NCBI RefSeq assembly: GCF_019331695.1
Contig: NZ_JAHBBI010000009.1
Coordinates: forward strand, 61,838 to 125,837
Origin: Bifidobacterium pluvialisilvae
GTDB taxonomy: Bacteria > Actinomycetota > Actinomycetes > Actinomycetales > Bifidobacteriaceae
Direction of reading: 5' to 3'
DNA: 64,000 nt
Part shown: one piece after another, positions 1 to 8,109 of the stretch
Layout: every line of letters starts with the position of its first letter
Numbering within the stretch: the stretch's first letter is position 1
Notes under the pieces: model-generated
Database searches by the model: none
Seen by the model: the letters and a program-made list of their open reading frames with translations, nothing else
What the model was told of the DNA's origin: nothing
Position numbers and translations under genes: made by a program

Positions 1-166
1 TGACCTGTCGATGTCCGCAAGCGTGGCACGGTGGCGGTATTTCGCCACGGTGGCCGCGTGGGCGAACCAGTACGCGTGGAGCGGTGAATCCCCGCATCGG
101 CCGCTGCGCCCCGCCGCCATCGCCCGCGCGCTCGACGTGGTGGCGCAGGTGCGCGGCGGGGTGTGA
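1..166 (+). CDS. C-terminal end of a protein cut by the window edge, function not recognised
   Basis: An open frame enters from the left edge (first full codon at base 2) and stops with TGA at 164-166, giving about 54 residues. The segment is alanine- and arginine-rich with aromatic residues (WRYFATVAAWANQYAW) and looks like a real soluble C-terminus rather than noise. There is too little sequence to assign a family. It is on the same strand as the permease gene that follows after a 251-base gap, so it may or may not belong to the same sugar-acid module. No terminator is obvious in the gap. Confidence 0.45.
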   Translation, partial: DLSMSASVARWRYFATVAAWANQYAWSGESPHRPLRPAAIARALDVVAQVRGGV

Positions 167-417
167 CCGGAGACCACGGAATCGGTTGCGCCGGACGGCC
201 GGGATACCGGTCGCGATGACGCTGACTGGTCGCATCCGCCGCGCAAATATGGCAACACCTGGCAACGAAACCGTGTCAGGTCGGGGACGGGCGATACCAC
301 TGACCGTGTGCGCAATCGCACATGAGGAAAGAGGTTATGCGCTTGTTCGGCGAAGGTGCCGAATTTCGGTCACGGTTGACGAACGACGCATGAAATATCA
401 GGAAAGGGAATCGCTCC

Positions 418-1740
418 ATGATTCAGCTTGTATGGGTACTGGTCGGCATCTGCCTGCTGGTGATCCTGAATCTGAAATTCAAGATGCATAACATGCTGTC
501 GTTGCTGCTGGTGGGTCTGTTCATCGCACTCACCGCCGGCATCCCGATTGACAAGATCATCACGGCGGTGGAGACCGGCGTCGGCGGCATCTTCGGCAAA
601 CTGGCCATCATCATCCTGTTCGGCGCCATCATCGGCAAGATCATGACCGACACCGGCGCCAGCCAGCGCATCGCCGATACCGTCATCGACAAGTGCGGCA
701 CCAAGTTCCTGCCGGTCGGACTGATGTTCATCGGCGTGATCTTCGGCATCGCCATGTTCTACGAGGTCGCCTTCCTGATTTCCGTCCCGCTCGTGCTCGC
801 CGTGGCCAAGAAGGCCAAGGTGCCGTACATGAAGCTCGTCATCCCGATCGTCGTCGGCTGCACCATGGGCCATTCGCTCTTCCCGCCGCAGCCCGGCCCG
901 GTCGCGCTGGTCGCCGCTTTCGACGCCGACATCTCCAAGGTGTACATCTACGGCATCCTCGCCATCATCCCCGCGCTGCTGTGCGCCGGTCTGCTGCTGC
1001 CGAAGTTCCTGCCCGGCATCAAGGAGATCCCGCTGAACTCCATGCTCAAGCCTGCGCCCACCATGCCCGAGGATCAGCTGCCGTCGTTCGCCGCCTCCAT
1101 CTCCATCCCGCTCACCCCGGCCGTGGTGATGATTGCCTCGTCGGTCATCAAGGAGTTCTTCGGCGAGAAGACCACCGTGTACAAGGTGTTCGGCTTCATC
1201 GGCTCCGCCGAGATCTCGATGCTGCTCGCCCTCTTCGCCGCGTTCTTCCTGCTCATGCACAGCAAGGGCCAGACCGTCGCCGACCTCACCCACAAGATGG
1301 AGGAGGCCATCGGCCAGGTGGGCAATGTGCTGATTGTGATCTGCTCCGGTGGCATCATCAAGGAGGTCATCATCGAGTCCGGCGCCGCCGACCACATCGT
1401 GCAGCTGGTCTCCTCCATCCCGGTCTCGCCGTTCATCATCGCGTGGATCATCACCGCCATCATTCGTGTACTCACCGGTCAGGGCGCCGTGGCGGCCATC
1501 ACCGCAGCCGGCATGGTCGCGCCGCTGGTCACCCAGTTCGGTCTCGACCCGGCGTTGATGGTGATCTGCGTGGCCTGCGGTTCGAACACCATCACGCTGA
1601 TGTACGACGGCGGTTTCCTGCTGTTCAAGGAGACGTTCGGCATTTCGATGAAGGACACGTTCAAGACCTGGGGTCTGCTGGAGCTCATCAACTCCGTGGT
1701 CGGTCTGCTCGCCGTGCTGGTCATCGACCTGTTCGTCTGA
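418..1740 (+). CDS. GntP-family gluconate/sugar-acid:H+ symporter
   Basis: This 440-residue protein is hydrophobic throughout and matches the GntP (gluconate:H+ symporter) family in length and pattern. It has a long run of membrane segments, a conserved FPPQPGPVA stretch near residue 157, and a LTGQGAVAAI motif around residue 352. The family imports gluconate and related sugar acids or hydroxy acids across the cytoplasmic membrane. The start ATG has a purine-rich ribosome site (AGGAAAGGGA) about ten bases upstream. A terminator follows directly, so it is transcribed separately from the next gene. A second GntP permease (3199-4644), an oxidoreductase and a GntR regulator follow, which supports a role in organic-acid uptake. 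The exact substrate cannot be read from the sequence. Confidence 0.9.
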   Translation: MIQLVWVLVGICLLVILNLKFKMHNMLSLLLVGLFIALTAGIPIDKIITAVETGVGGIFGKLAIIILFGAIIGKIMTDTGASQRIADTVIDKCGTKFLPVGLMFIGVIFGIAMFYEVAFLISVPLVLAVAKKAKVPYMKLVIPIVVGCTMGHSLFPPQPGPVALVAAFDADISKVYIYGILAIIPALLCAGLLLPKFLPGIKEIPLNSMLKPAPTMPEDQLPSFAASISIPLTPAVVMIASSVIKEFFGEKTTVYKVFGFIGSAEISMLLALFAAFFLLMHSKGQTVADLTHKMEEAIGQVGNVLIVICSGGIIKEVIIESGAADHIVQLVSSIPVSPFIIAWIITAIIRVLTGQGAVAAITAAGMVAPLVTQFGLDPALMVICVACGSNTITLMYDGGFLLFKETFGISMKDTFKTWGLLELINSVVGLLAVLVIDLFV

Positions 1741-1780
1741 TCGTCATGATTCCCGCATGACCGCATGCGGCTGATGTCAG

Positions 1781-1817
1781 GGGCCTCGATTCCGCGTGCG
1801 CGGGTCGAGGCCCTTTT
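1781..1817 (+). terminator. Rho-independent terminator after the first GntP gene
   Basis: A nine-base stem, GGGCCTCGA (1781-1789) with TCGAGGCCC (1805-1813), is followed by TTTT. It lies about 40 bases after the permease stop. Confidence 0.8.
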
Positions 1818-1880
1818 GCTGTGCGTTCGTTCGTTTCCTGGGTGAAAAAGAGCGAACTGTGAAACTGCCGGCAACGGAAC

Positions 1881-1932
1881 TCGACAGGATCGACTCATGG
1901 TCCTATAGTCATATCCAACCGATATATCGGTT
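1881..1932 (+). promoter_or_regulatory. Promoter with overlapping operator for the dehydrogenase-permease operon
   Basis: A -35-like TCGACA (1881-1886) and a -10-like TATAGT (1904-1909) are separated by 17 bases. Immediately downstream, across the expected start of transcription, lies a perfect 16-base palindrome, AACCGATATATCGGTT (1917-1932). This position suits a repressor. The nearest candidate is the GntR/FCD regulator at 4816-5475, but that link is inference. Confidence 0.65.
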
Positions 1933-1980
1933 ATATATAGTAACGAATCGCAATGATTCCGCTTTCAAGGAGGAAAGCCG

Positions 1981-3147
1981 ATGGGCACGGATGCAGCAGT
2001 GAAACCAAAGATGAACGTCACCATACAATCGAATATCGATGACGGGCCGGCCGAGGCCGCCGCCGACCGTCACCGTTACGACGCCGCGGCGCTCAAGGCG
2101 CTCACCAGCAAGATCGCCCAAGGCTACGGACTCAACGAACACGACGGCGACATCGTGGCCGACGTGCTCTCGTTCGCCGACACCCATGGCATCGACTCAC
2201 ATGGTCTGCAGCGTTTCCAGCTCTACGATGCCCAGATGGGCAACAAAATCGACCCGACCGCCGAAGCCGAGGTCGTCGTCGATACGCCGGTCAGCACCGT
2301 CATCGACGGTCATCGCCGCATGGGACAGGTCACCGGCCGGCAGGCCATGGACATGACCATCGCCAAGGCCAAGAAGACCGGCATGGCCATCGCCGCGGTC
2401 CGCCACTCCTGCCACTACGGAGCCGCCGGATACTACGCCAACCTCGCCGCCGAGCAGGGACTCATCGGATTCTCGGTGACGAACACCGAACCGGCCGTCT
2501 ACCCGCTCTACGCCAACGACGTATGGCTCGGCACCAACCCCATCGCCTGCGCGATCCCAACCAGGCCGCATACGTTCTTCTTCGACGCCAGCACGTCGGT
2601 CGTCGCCTACGGCAAGGTCGAACTGTATTCCAAGCAGCGCAAGGACACCCCGGCCGCATGGGTCGTCGATCCGAACAACGAGCCGATCTACGACTCCACG
2701 GATGCCCTCGGGAGGCTCATGCGCTACGACAACGAGGCCGGTCTGCTCGCCACCGGCGGCAACAGCGAATACACGGGTGGTCATAAGGGCTACGGATTCT
2801 CCGTGCTCGTCGAGTTCTTCTCCGGCATCGTCTCCCAAGGCGCCACCACCGACCGCACCGCGGTCGGCGACCCGGTCGAAGGCATCAGCCACGGATTCAT
2901 GGCCATCGATCCGCGCATCTTCGGCGACGCTGACACCATCCTCAACAACTTCTCCGACTATCTCGACGAGATCCGCCACCTGCACGCCGTACCCGGCAAA
3001 CGTATCTACGTGCACGGCGACAAAGAGGCCGAAGCGTACGAGGACCGCATCGTCAACGGCGTGCCGCTCTACCGCAAGACCGTCGAGGAGCTGCGCGGCA
3101 TCTGCGACAAACTCGGCATCTCCTACACCGGCGTGCTCGACCACTGA
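1981..3147 (+). CDS. Ldh_2-family NAD(P)H-dependent oxidoreductase (malate/L-lactate/2-oxo-acid reductase type)
   Basis: This 388-residue protein belongs to the malate/L-lactate dehydrogenase (Ldh_2, YiaK/AllD-like) family, not the classical Rossmann lactate dehydrogenases. It shows the family's DSHGLQRF motif near residue 70, LGTNPIACAIP near residue 185, and GHKGYGFSVLVEFFSG in the C-terminal half. The length is slightly above the usual 330-350. The start is fixed by a strong AAGGAGG site seven bases before ATG. The family interconverts 2-hydroxy and 2-oxo acids or sugar acids with NAD(P)H. Flanking GntP permeases suggest that it acts on the imported acid. The promoter carries a palindromic operator, so the operon is probably inducible. 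The substrate is not determinable here. Confidence 0.87.
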   Translation: MGTDAAVKPKMNVTIQSNIDDGPAEAAADRHRYDAAALKALTSKIAQGYGLNEHDGDIVADVLSFADTHGIDSHGLQRFQLYDAQMGNKIDPTAEAEVVVDTPVSTVIDGHRRMGQVTGRQAMDMTIAKAKKTGMAIAAVRHSCHYGAAGYYANLAAEQGLIGFSVTNTEPAVYPLYANDVWLGTNPIACAIPTRPHTFFFDASTSVVAYGKVELYSKQRKDTPAAWVVDPNNEPIYDSTDALGRLMRYDNEAGLLATGGNSEYTGGHKGYGFSVLVEFFSGIVSQGATTDRTAVGDPVEGISHGFMAIDPRIFGDADTILNNFSDYLDEIRHLHAVPGKRIYVHGDKEAEAYEDRIVNGVPLYRKTVEELRGICDKLGISYTGVLDH

Positions 3148-3198
3148 CCCGACCCGCAATAGACGTAATAGAGGAATACGACACAGGAGTCTTACGCC

Positions 3199-4644
3199 AT
3201 GAACTTCCTCAGCCAATCCCTGCCCCAGGCGTCGTCCGCCCTCGTTCTCGCCGAGGAGACGGCCAAAGTACATCTCAATTCCACCCAGCTGCTCATCAGC
3301 ATCGTCGTCGGCGTCGCCGTGCTGATCGCCTTGGTGAGCTTCACGAAAATCCATCCGTTCATCGCCATCACCATCGCCTCGCTGACCGCCGGCATCGGAT
3401 CGGGCTATGGTCTGATGAACACGGTCGAAGGATTCTCCTCCGGTTTCGGCAGCACGGCGGCAAGCGTCGGTATGCTCGTCGGATTCGGCGCCATGCTCGG
3501 CAAGGTGCTGATGGACACTGGCGCGACCGGCGTCCTTGTCGATACACTGCTCGCCAAGACGCCCGACAAGTTCCTGCCGTGGACCCTCGCCCTCATCGGC
3601 GCCCTACTCGGACTGCCGCTGTTCTTCGACGTCGGCGTGATCATCCTTGTCCCCGTCGTGGTCATGGTGGCCCGCAAGGCGAAGATTCCGCTGATGCGCG
3701 TCGCCATCCCGACCTTGGCTGGCGTCTCCACGATGCAGGCGCTGGTGCCGCCGCATCCCGGTCCCGTCGCCGCGTTGTCATCGTTCGAGAACGGCAACAT
3801 GGGACTGACCATGGGCATCGGCGTGCTCATTGCCATCCCGGTGGTCGCCGTCGCCGGCCCGCTGTTCGCCCGCGTATGCGAGAAGTGGGTGCCGAAGATG
3901 GCGCCGGAGGAAGGCGCCGTCACCCAGGCCGAAGTACCCACCGATCCCGACTACCGTCGCCCGTCGTTCGGCCTGTCGCTGCTGTGCATCATCATGCCAG
4001 CCATCCTGCTGCTCATCACGTCGGCCATCGAAATCATCAACCCCGGCATCAAGGAGGCCAAGGACCTCGGCTCGCAGCTGGTGCAGTTCCTCAACAACCC
4101 CGAGGTCGCGTTGCTGCTGTCGCTGCTGTTCGCCATGATCTCGCTGTTCGTGGCGACGCACTACTCATGGACGCGACTCAACGACGCCGCGGCGAAATCC
4201 CTCGGCCCCGTCTGCGGCATCATCCTGATTCTCAGCGCCGGCGGCGGTTTCAAGACCGTGCTCATCGACACCGGCGTGGGTGATATGATCACGCAGTTCG
4301 TGCAGTCGTCGCATATCTCGATTCTGTTGGTCGGCTGGCTGATCGCCGCATTCGTGCGCGTCTCCACCGGTTCGTCGACGGTCGCATCCATCGCGACGGG
4401 CGGCGTGCTCGCGCCGGTCGCGCAGGCCCTCCAGCTCTCCCCGGTCGGTGTGGCTCTGCTGGTGCTCGCCATCGGCGCCGGCTCCGTGTTCCTCTCCCAT
4501 GTCAACGACGCCGGCCTGTGGCTGGTCAAGGAGTTCTTCGGACTGACGCTGAAGGAGACGTTCATGACGTGGAGCGTCATGGAATGTCTGCTGTCGGTAT
4601 GGGCGCTTGTCGTCATCATGCTGGTGTCCATCCCGTTGATGTAG
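3199..4644 (+). CDS. GntP-family permease, second copy
   Basis: This is a 481-residue polytopic membrane protein of the GntP family, with the VPPHPGPVAAL stretch near residue 185 and the VSTGSSTVASIATGG motif near residue 395. It diverges from the first permease (440 residues) and carries an N-terminal extension of about 30 residues before the first strongly hydrophobic segment. It starts 51 bases after the dehydrogenase stop, with AGGAG upstream of its ATG, so the two are probably cotranscribed from the promoter at 1881. It probably imports the substrate of the preceding oxidoreductase. Confidence 0.9.
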   Translation: MNFLSQSLPQASSALVLAEETAKVHLNSTQLLISIVVGVAVLIALVSFTKIHPFIAITIASLTAGIGSGYGLMNTVEGFSSGFGSTAASVGMLVGFGAMLGKVLMDTGATGVLVDTLLAKTPDKFLPWTLALIGALLGLPLFFDVGVIILVPVVVMVARKAKIPLMRVAIPTLAGVSTMQALVPPHPGPVAALSSFENGNMGLTMGIGVLIAIPVVAVAGPLFARVCEKWVPKMAPEEGAVTQAEVPTDPDYRRPSFGLSLLCIIMPAILLLITSAIEIINPGIKEAKDLGSQLVQFLNNPEVALLLSLLFAMISLFVATHYSWTRLNDAAAKSLGPVCGIILILSAGGGFKTVLIDTGVGDMITQFVQSSHISILLVGWLIAAFVRVSTGSSTVASIATGGVLAPVAQALQLSPVGVALLVLAIGAGSVFLSHVNDAGLWLVKEFFGLTLKETFMTWSVMECLLSVWALVVIMLVSIPLM

Positions 4645-4697
4645 CCGACGTGACGTCTATCGTCGACTCATCCGGTTGATGGCCGGATGATGGTCGC

Positions 4698-4742
4698 GAA
4701 CCGGCCCGCAACGCCTCCCCGACGTTGCGGGCCGGTTCCTTT
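4698..4742 (+). terminator. Strong terminator after the second GntP gene
   Basis: A 16-base perfect stem, 4698-4713 paired with 4723-4738 (GAACCGGCCCGCAACG arm), is followed by a short T-rich stretch. It separates the permease operon from the regulator gene. Confidence 0.85.
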
Positions 4743-4815
4743 GTCGGGGTCGGCGATGCTATAGGATATGGAAGATAGTCAACGTTGAGATCGAGTTGGA
4801 ATCTGGGAACTGTCG

Positions 4816-5475
4816 ATGGTGCTAAGCAAACGTGATCAGGCGTATCGGTATCTGCGCGAGCGGATCGTGTCGTGCCGCATCAAGCCGGGCGAGCCGTTGG
4901 ACGAGAAGCGGGCCGCCGAGGAGCTCGGCTTCAGTCGGATGCCGGTCCGTGAGGCCGTCAACAAGCTGGCCGAAGAGCATCTGGTCAATGTGTTCCCTTC
5001 GCGAGGGGTCATCGTCAGTCCGATTTCGTCGTCGGATTATCAGGAGATGCTCGACATCCGTCTGCTCGTCGAACCATATCTGCTGCATCGTTCGTGGCCG
5101 GTGCTGTCGGACAAGGATCTGCTGGAGTTCCGCGCCGTGATGACGGAACGGCTGGAAAACCCCGAATTCGAGACGGACTCCCCCGACGATGATTTCGACT
5201 ACCGGTTCCATATGTATTTCGCGAACAAATCCGGCAGCCGGTATCTGATTTCGTTGATGAACATGATCATGACGCAGAGCCAGCGCATCCGGTTCTTCTC
5301 GGCGGTGGCGCCGCAGCGCACGTTGGATTCGTATCGCGAGCATGTGACGATCATCGACGCCGTGATCGACGGCGACGAGGACGCCGCCGTCAAGGCGGTC
5401 CGTGCGCACCTGACCAATACGCGCGAAGGATACATGCGCATCTCGCAATCGCGGGAGGATTTCTTCCGCGCCTGA
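4816..5475 (+). CDS. GntR-family (FCD/FadR-type) transcriptional regulator
   Basis: This 219-residue protein has an N-terminal winged-helix domain (about residues 5-72, with FSRMPVREAVNKLAEE as recognition region) and a C-terminal all-helical FCD ligand-binding domain. The FCD domain contains the usual metal- or ligand-contacting acidic and His residues (DYRFHMYFA near residue 135, REH near 177, RAHL near 197). Such proteins bind small organic acids and usually repress nearby catabolic or transport genes. It follows the GntP - dehydrogenase - GntP module but sits behind a terminator with its own promoter region. It is the best candidate to bind the palindrome at 1917-1932, although no matching site is seen in front of its own gene. 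Confidence 0.9.
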   Translation: MVLSKRDQAYRYLRERIVSCRIKPGEPLDEKRAAEELGFSRMPVREAVNKLAEEHLVNVFPSRGVIVSPISSSDYQEMLDIRLLVEPYLLHRSWPVLSDKDLLEFRAVMTERLENPEFETDSPDDDFDYRFHMYFANKSGSRYLISLMNMIMTQSQRIRFFSAVAPQRTLDSYREHVTIIDAVIDGDEDAAVKAVRAHLTNTREGYMRISQSREDFFRA

Positions 5476-5540
5476 CCTCCCGTATTACACTGATGGCATT
5501 CACGCATTCGTGGAATGTCGTCGTAACGGAGGGAAGACAC

Positions 5541-6227
5541 ATGACCTATGTGCAGGCGTTGCTTGGATTCGCGCTGGTGGCCGGATCGATGGCCTTGGTG
5601 CCGGGGCTTGACATGATGATGGTGCTGCACGAGACCATCAACGCGGGCCGCCGCCGTGGCGTCGCGGCCGTGTGGGGCATCTCGTTGGGGGTGCTGGTAT
5701 GGGCGGTGGCCGCCGCCGTCGGTCTGGCGGCGCTCATCAATGCGTTCCCCTTGGCCTATGACGCGATTCGTGTGATCGGCGGCCTGTATCTGTTGTATCT
5801 GGCGTTCAGCATGGCGAGGAAGAAGAAGTCCCATGGCGGTGCGCCGAAACCGGTCGATGTCGGTTCCGGCACCGTGAAACACGTCGATGTTTCACGTGAA
5901 ACATCGACGTTCGGCGATTGCCTCCAGTCGTTCTGGCGGGGATTCCTGACCGATTTCTTCAACCCCAAGATAGGTGTGTTCTACATCGCCGTTATCCCCC
6001 AGTTTCTGGTGCCGGGCATCAACAATCTTGAGATGGGCGTCTCGCTGGGTCTGGTGCACTTCGTGGAGAGTGTGCTGGTGTTGACGACCGTCGCCTACGC
6101 CGCATCGTACTTTGCCGGCAGGCTGCATAACGAGCGTTCGCAGCGGATTCTCGGCCTGATATCCGGTGCCATCATGGCCATACTCGGTGGCGTGACCATC
6201 GCCGATGTGGTGAGGAGCCGGATGTAG
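5541..6227 (+). CDS. LysE/RhtB-family amino-acid or metabolite exporter (contains parS)
   Basis: This 228-residue membrane protein shows the LysE/RhtB pattern: an N-terminal LVPGLDMMMVL segment, then AAVWGISLGVLVWAVAAAVG, and a cytoplasmic loop before FLTDFFNPKIGVFYIAVIPQF. The family exports amino acids or small metabolites. I chose the ATG at 5541 because GGAGGGA sits just upstream; an in-frame ATG at 5493 lacks a ribosome site. The central loop (roughly residues 94-128) is extended and encodes VDVSRETST from a perfect 16-base parS site, so the DNA element has been accommodated in a poorly constrained part of the protein. A terminator follows the gene. Confidence 0.85.
   Translation: MTYVQALLGFALVAGSMALVPGLDMMMVLHETINAGRRRGVAAVWGISLGVLVWAVAAAVGLAALINAFPLAYDAIRVIGGLYLLYLAFSMARKKKSHGGAPKPVDVGSGTVKHVDVSRETSTFGDCLQSFWRGFLTDFFNPKIGVFYIAVIPQFLVPGINNLEMGVSLGLVHFVESVLVLTTVAYAASYFAGRLHNERSQRILGLISGAIMAILGGVTIADVVRSRM
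5881..5910. other. parS chromosome-partition site inside the LysE gene
   Basis: TGTTTCACGTGAAACA at 5888-5903 equals the ParB-binding consensus known from Bacillus and actinobacteria, and the palindrome extends perfectly to 30 bases. It marks the origin-proximal domain. ParB/Spo0J itself is not in the window. Confidence 0.93.
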
Positions 6228-6277
6228 TCATCGACGGTCAAGGCGGCCCGACCATACGACAATCGAATCATCGCGAC

Positions 6278-6315
6278 GGTGGTCCGGAGGGAACTTCCTC
6301 CGGGCCACCGTTTTG
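6278..6315 (+). terminator. Terminator after the LysE gene
   Basis: A G/C-rich hairpin (left arm 6278-6291, right arm 6298-6311, with G-U pairing) is followed by TTTT at 6312-6315. Confidence 0.75.
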
Positions 6316-6438
6316 TCGTATGTGTGGCTTGCGCGACGTCGATGTTGATGCCGGCCGACGGTGTCGGTCATTGATGCCGGCCGTCGATGCCGGTATTGAC
6401 TGACTTACTGGCTGACTGCACCTGTGTCGCGCGGTCTG

Positions 6439-6888
6439 TCACTTGCCGCCGAAGGCGCCGCCGAAGGGGTCGTCGGTGTCGAAGACCGGCTTTTCGGTGA
6501 GCGGATACAGTTCGTCGAGCGTATAGGACTTGTATTCGGTCGGGCTCTTGGCAAGGATGATTTCGAAGTCGCGTTCGCAGAATTCGCAGAGGAACTCCCT
6601 GCACATGCCGCATGGCGAGCAGAACGACGTCAGCGGCCCCTTCGCTCCCCCGACCACGACGATGCGGGTGAACTCGTGGTGGCCTTCGGAGACGGCCTTG
6701 GCACAGGCGGTGCGTTCCGCGCAGATGGTCGGCGCGAAGCCCATGTTCTCGATGATGCAGCCGGTGTACACCGTGCCGTCGGTCGCCTCGAGCGCGGCGC
6801 CGACGCAGAAGTGCGAATACGGCGAGTAGGAGCGCTCCCTCGCCTCGATGGCCTTGGTAATGAGTTCCTCAGTGGAAATCGTGCTCAT
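6439..6888 (-). CDS. cdd: Cytidine deaminase
   Basis: This 149-residue protein matches the homotetrameric cytidine deaminase family, which hydrolyses cytidine and deoxycytidine to uridine and deoxyuridine in pyrimidine salvage. The zinc and proton-transfer residues are visible: Cys56 and Glu58 in TICAERTA, and Cys93 and Cys96 in SPCGMCRE. The start at 6888 is preferred over an upstream ATG (6936) because AAGGAGC lies just before it. A small difference from the usual family sequence is ENMGFAPT in place of the common ENASYGLT before the CAE motif. The C-terminus ends in a glycine-rich DDPFGGAFGGK tail. It faces the LysE gene tail to tail and is followed upstream by a second parS site. Confidence 0.93.
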   Translation of the reverse strand: MSTISTEELITKAIEARERSYSPYSHFCVGAALEATDGTVYTGCIIENMGFAPTICAERTACAKAVSEGHHEFTRIVVVGGAKGPLTSFCSPCGMCREFLCEFCERDFEIILAKSPTEYKSYTLDELYPLTEKPVFDTDDPFGGAFGGK

Positions 6889-6962
6889 GTCATGCTCCTT
6901 TGCAAATCGTTGTGATGCCGTTCGGATGGTGTCCATGCGGCCGTCGTCGATGTTTCACACGC

Positions 6963-6982
6963 GATGTTTCACGTGAAACATC
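6963..6982. other. Second parS site, intergenic
   Basis: TGTTTCACGTGAAACA at 6965-6980 is perfect, and the palindrome extends to 20 bases. A partial copy (TGTTTCACA at 6951-6959) lies directly upstream. The site is 1.08 kb from the first parS. Confidence 0.93.
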
Positions 6983-7158
6983 ATCGGCGGGCCGGCTTGA
7001 ATCGTCTCCGAACCCATGCCCATTGTAGGGGTCGGAGGATTTCATGAAACGCTGCCCTCGTCCAAACTGAACAAACGTGCAATGCGTCGGACGCCCGTCG
7101 TGAACGTGCGTCGGCTACCTCGCCGCAACGACCGTCCTGCCGCAACGACCCTCGTCGG

Positions 7159-7785
7159 TCATCGATGATCCTGCCAGAGCGGCAGGGGGAAGAGGACGTT
7201 CTCGCAGTGGGCCCACATCTCGGCGAGGTCCTGTCCGGGCCTGCGCAGCCAGCGCAGCTGCACGCCATCCATCATGCTGAACCCCGCCAGCAGTACGTCG
7301 GTCGGGTCGACGCCATCGGGGACTGACCATGCCACTTTTCGTGCCTGGTCGACGCCCTCCTGCTCGCGCCGTGCGAAGTACTCGTGCGCCGGGTGGTTCG
7401 GGTCCAGGGCCTCGGCGCTCAGCGTCGAGAACATATGCACCAGCTTCGGTCGTCGGATGTTGATTTCCACATTACGGCGGAACATCTCGGGAATCGAGGG
7501 GCTCTGCTGCGCCGCGCACTCCTCCAGCAGCTCGTTGGTCTCCCGGTCGTAGATGTCGGAGAGCACCAGTTCGAGCAGCCCTTCCTTGCTGCCCACGTAG
7601 TGCAGCACCCCGGCTTTGGTGAGCCCCACCTTGGTGGCGATCTTCTGCAGCGACGTTCCGTAGTATCCCATCGTGCCGAAGTATTCGATCGCCGCGTTCA
7701 ATATCTGCGTGCGGCGATCCAGCTCCGCGCCGTCTGCGGCAGGGCGCCGCCTCCGTGCTCCCGAGCGTTCCTGTGAAGTCATCAT
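7159..7785 (-). CDS. TetR-family transcriptional regulator
   Basis: This 208-residue protein has an N-terminal TetR helix-turn-helix, residues about 25-75, with TSLQKIATKVGLTKAGVLHYVGSK, and a divergent C-terminal ligand-binding domain. It is divergent from the GH3 beta-glucosidase at 8110. The shared intergenic region contains two copies of a 16-base near-palindrome (7832-7847 and 7951-7966). These fit a repressor that controls both its own gene and the glycosidase. Tandem ATG codons (7785 and 7782) follow an AGAGGG site, and either may be used. The effector is probably a beta-glucoside or a plant-derived ligand, by inference only. Confidence 0.88.
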   Translation of the reverse strand: MMTSQERSGARRRRPAADGAELDRRTQILNAAIEYFGTMGYYGTSLQKIATKVGLTKAGVLHYVGSKEGLLELVLSDIYDRETNELLEECAAQQSPSIPEMFRRNVEINIRRPKLVHMFSTLSAEALDPNHPAHEYFARREQEGVDQARKVAWSVPDGVDPTDVLLAGFSMMDGVQLRWLRRPGQDLAEMWAHCENVLFPLPLWQDHR

Positions 7786-7831
7786 GCCCTCTGCTGTCTC
7801 TCGTAGTGTGACGCCTTCCCATCATAGTCAA

Positions 7832-7966
7832 TACCATTCGGTCGGTAGATGATGGGGCGTCGGCCGGCCGTTGATGCGGACCTGCCGACGATGTTGGCCG
7901 ACCGCCGACATGCCGTCGTCGTCATCGATTTTCCATGATATATTATTACTTACCGACCGGTTGGTC
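7832..7966. promoter_or_regulatory. Two TetR-type operators between tetR and the GH3 gene
   Basis: TACCATTCGGTCGGTA (7832-7847) and TACCGACCGGTTGGTC (7951-7966) are near-palindromes. One reads as the inverted form of the other, with the core ACCGACCG shared. The second follows a -10-like TATTAT (7941-7946) pointing to the glycosidase. The first sits 47 bases upstream of tetR. Confidence 0.75.
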
Positions 7967-8109
7967 CAGATGTCGTAGATGACGTCAACGCCATCCGTCG
8001 AAGCCCCGGCGCAGCAGCCGGGACCTACGCCACCCAACCCGCCATCGACAATGCGGCAACGCGACAGCCAGACGATGCAGCGATTCGTCATCATGAAAGC
8101 GAGGAAGCC

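Noticed and set aside
370..1395. Minus-strand frame opposite the first GntP gene
   Set aside because: His/Asp/Gly-rich shadow with no domain; the plus-strand permease is clear and has a ribosome site.
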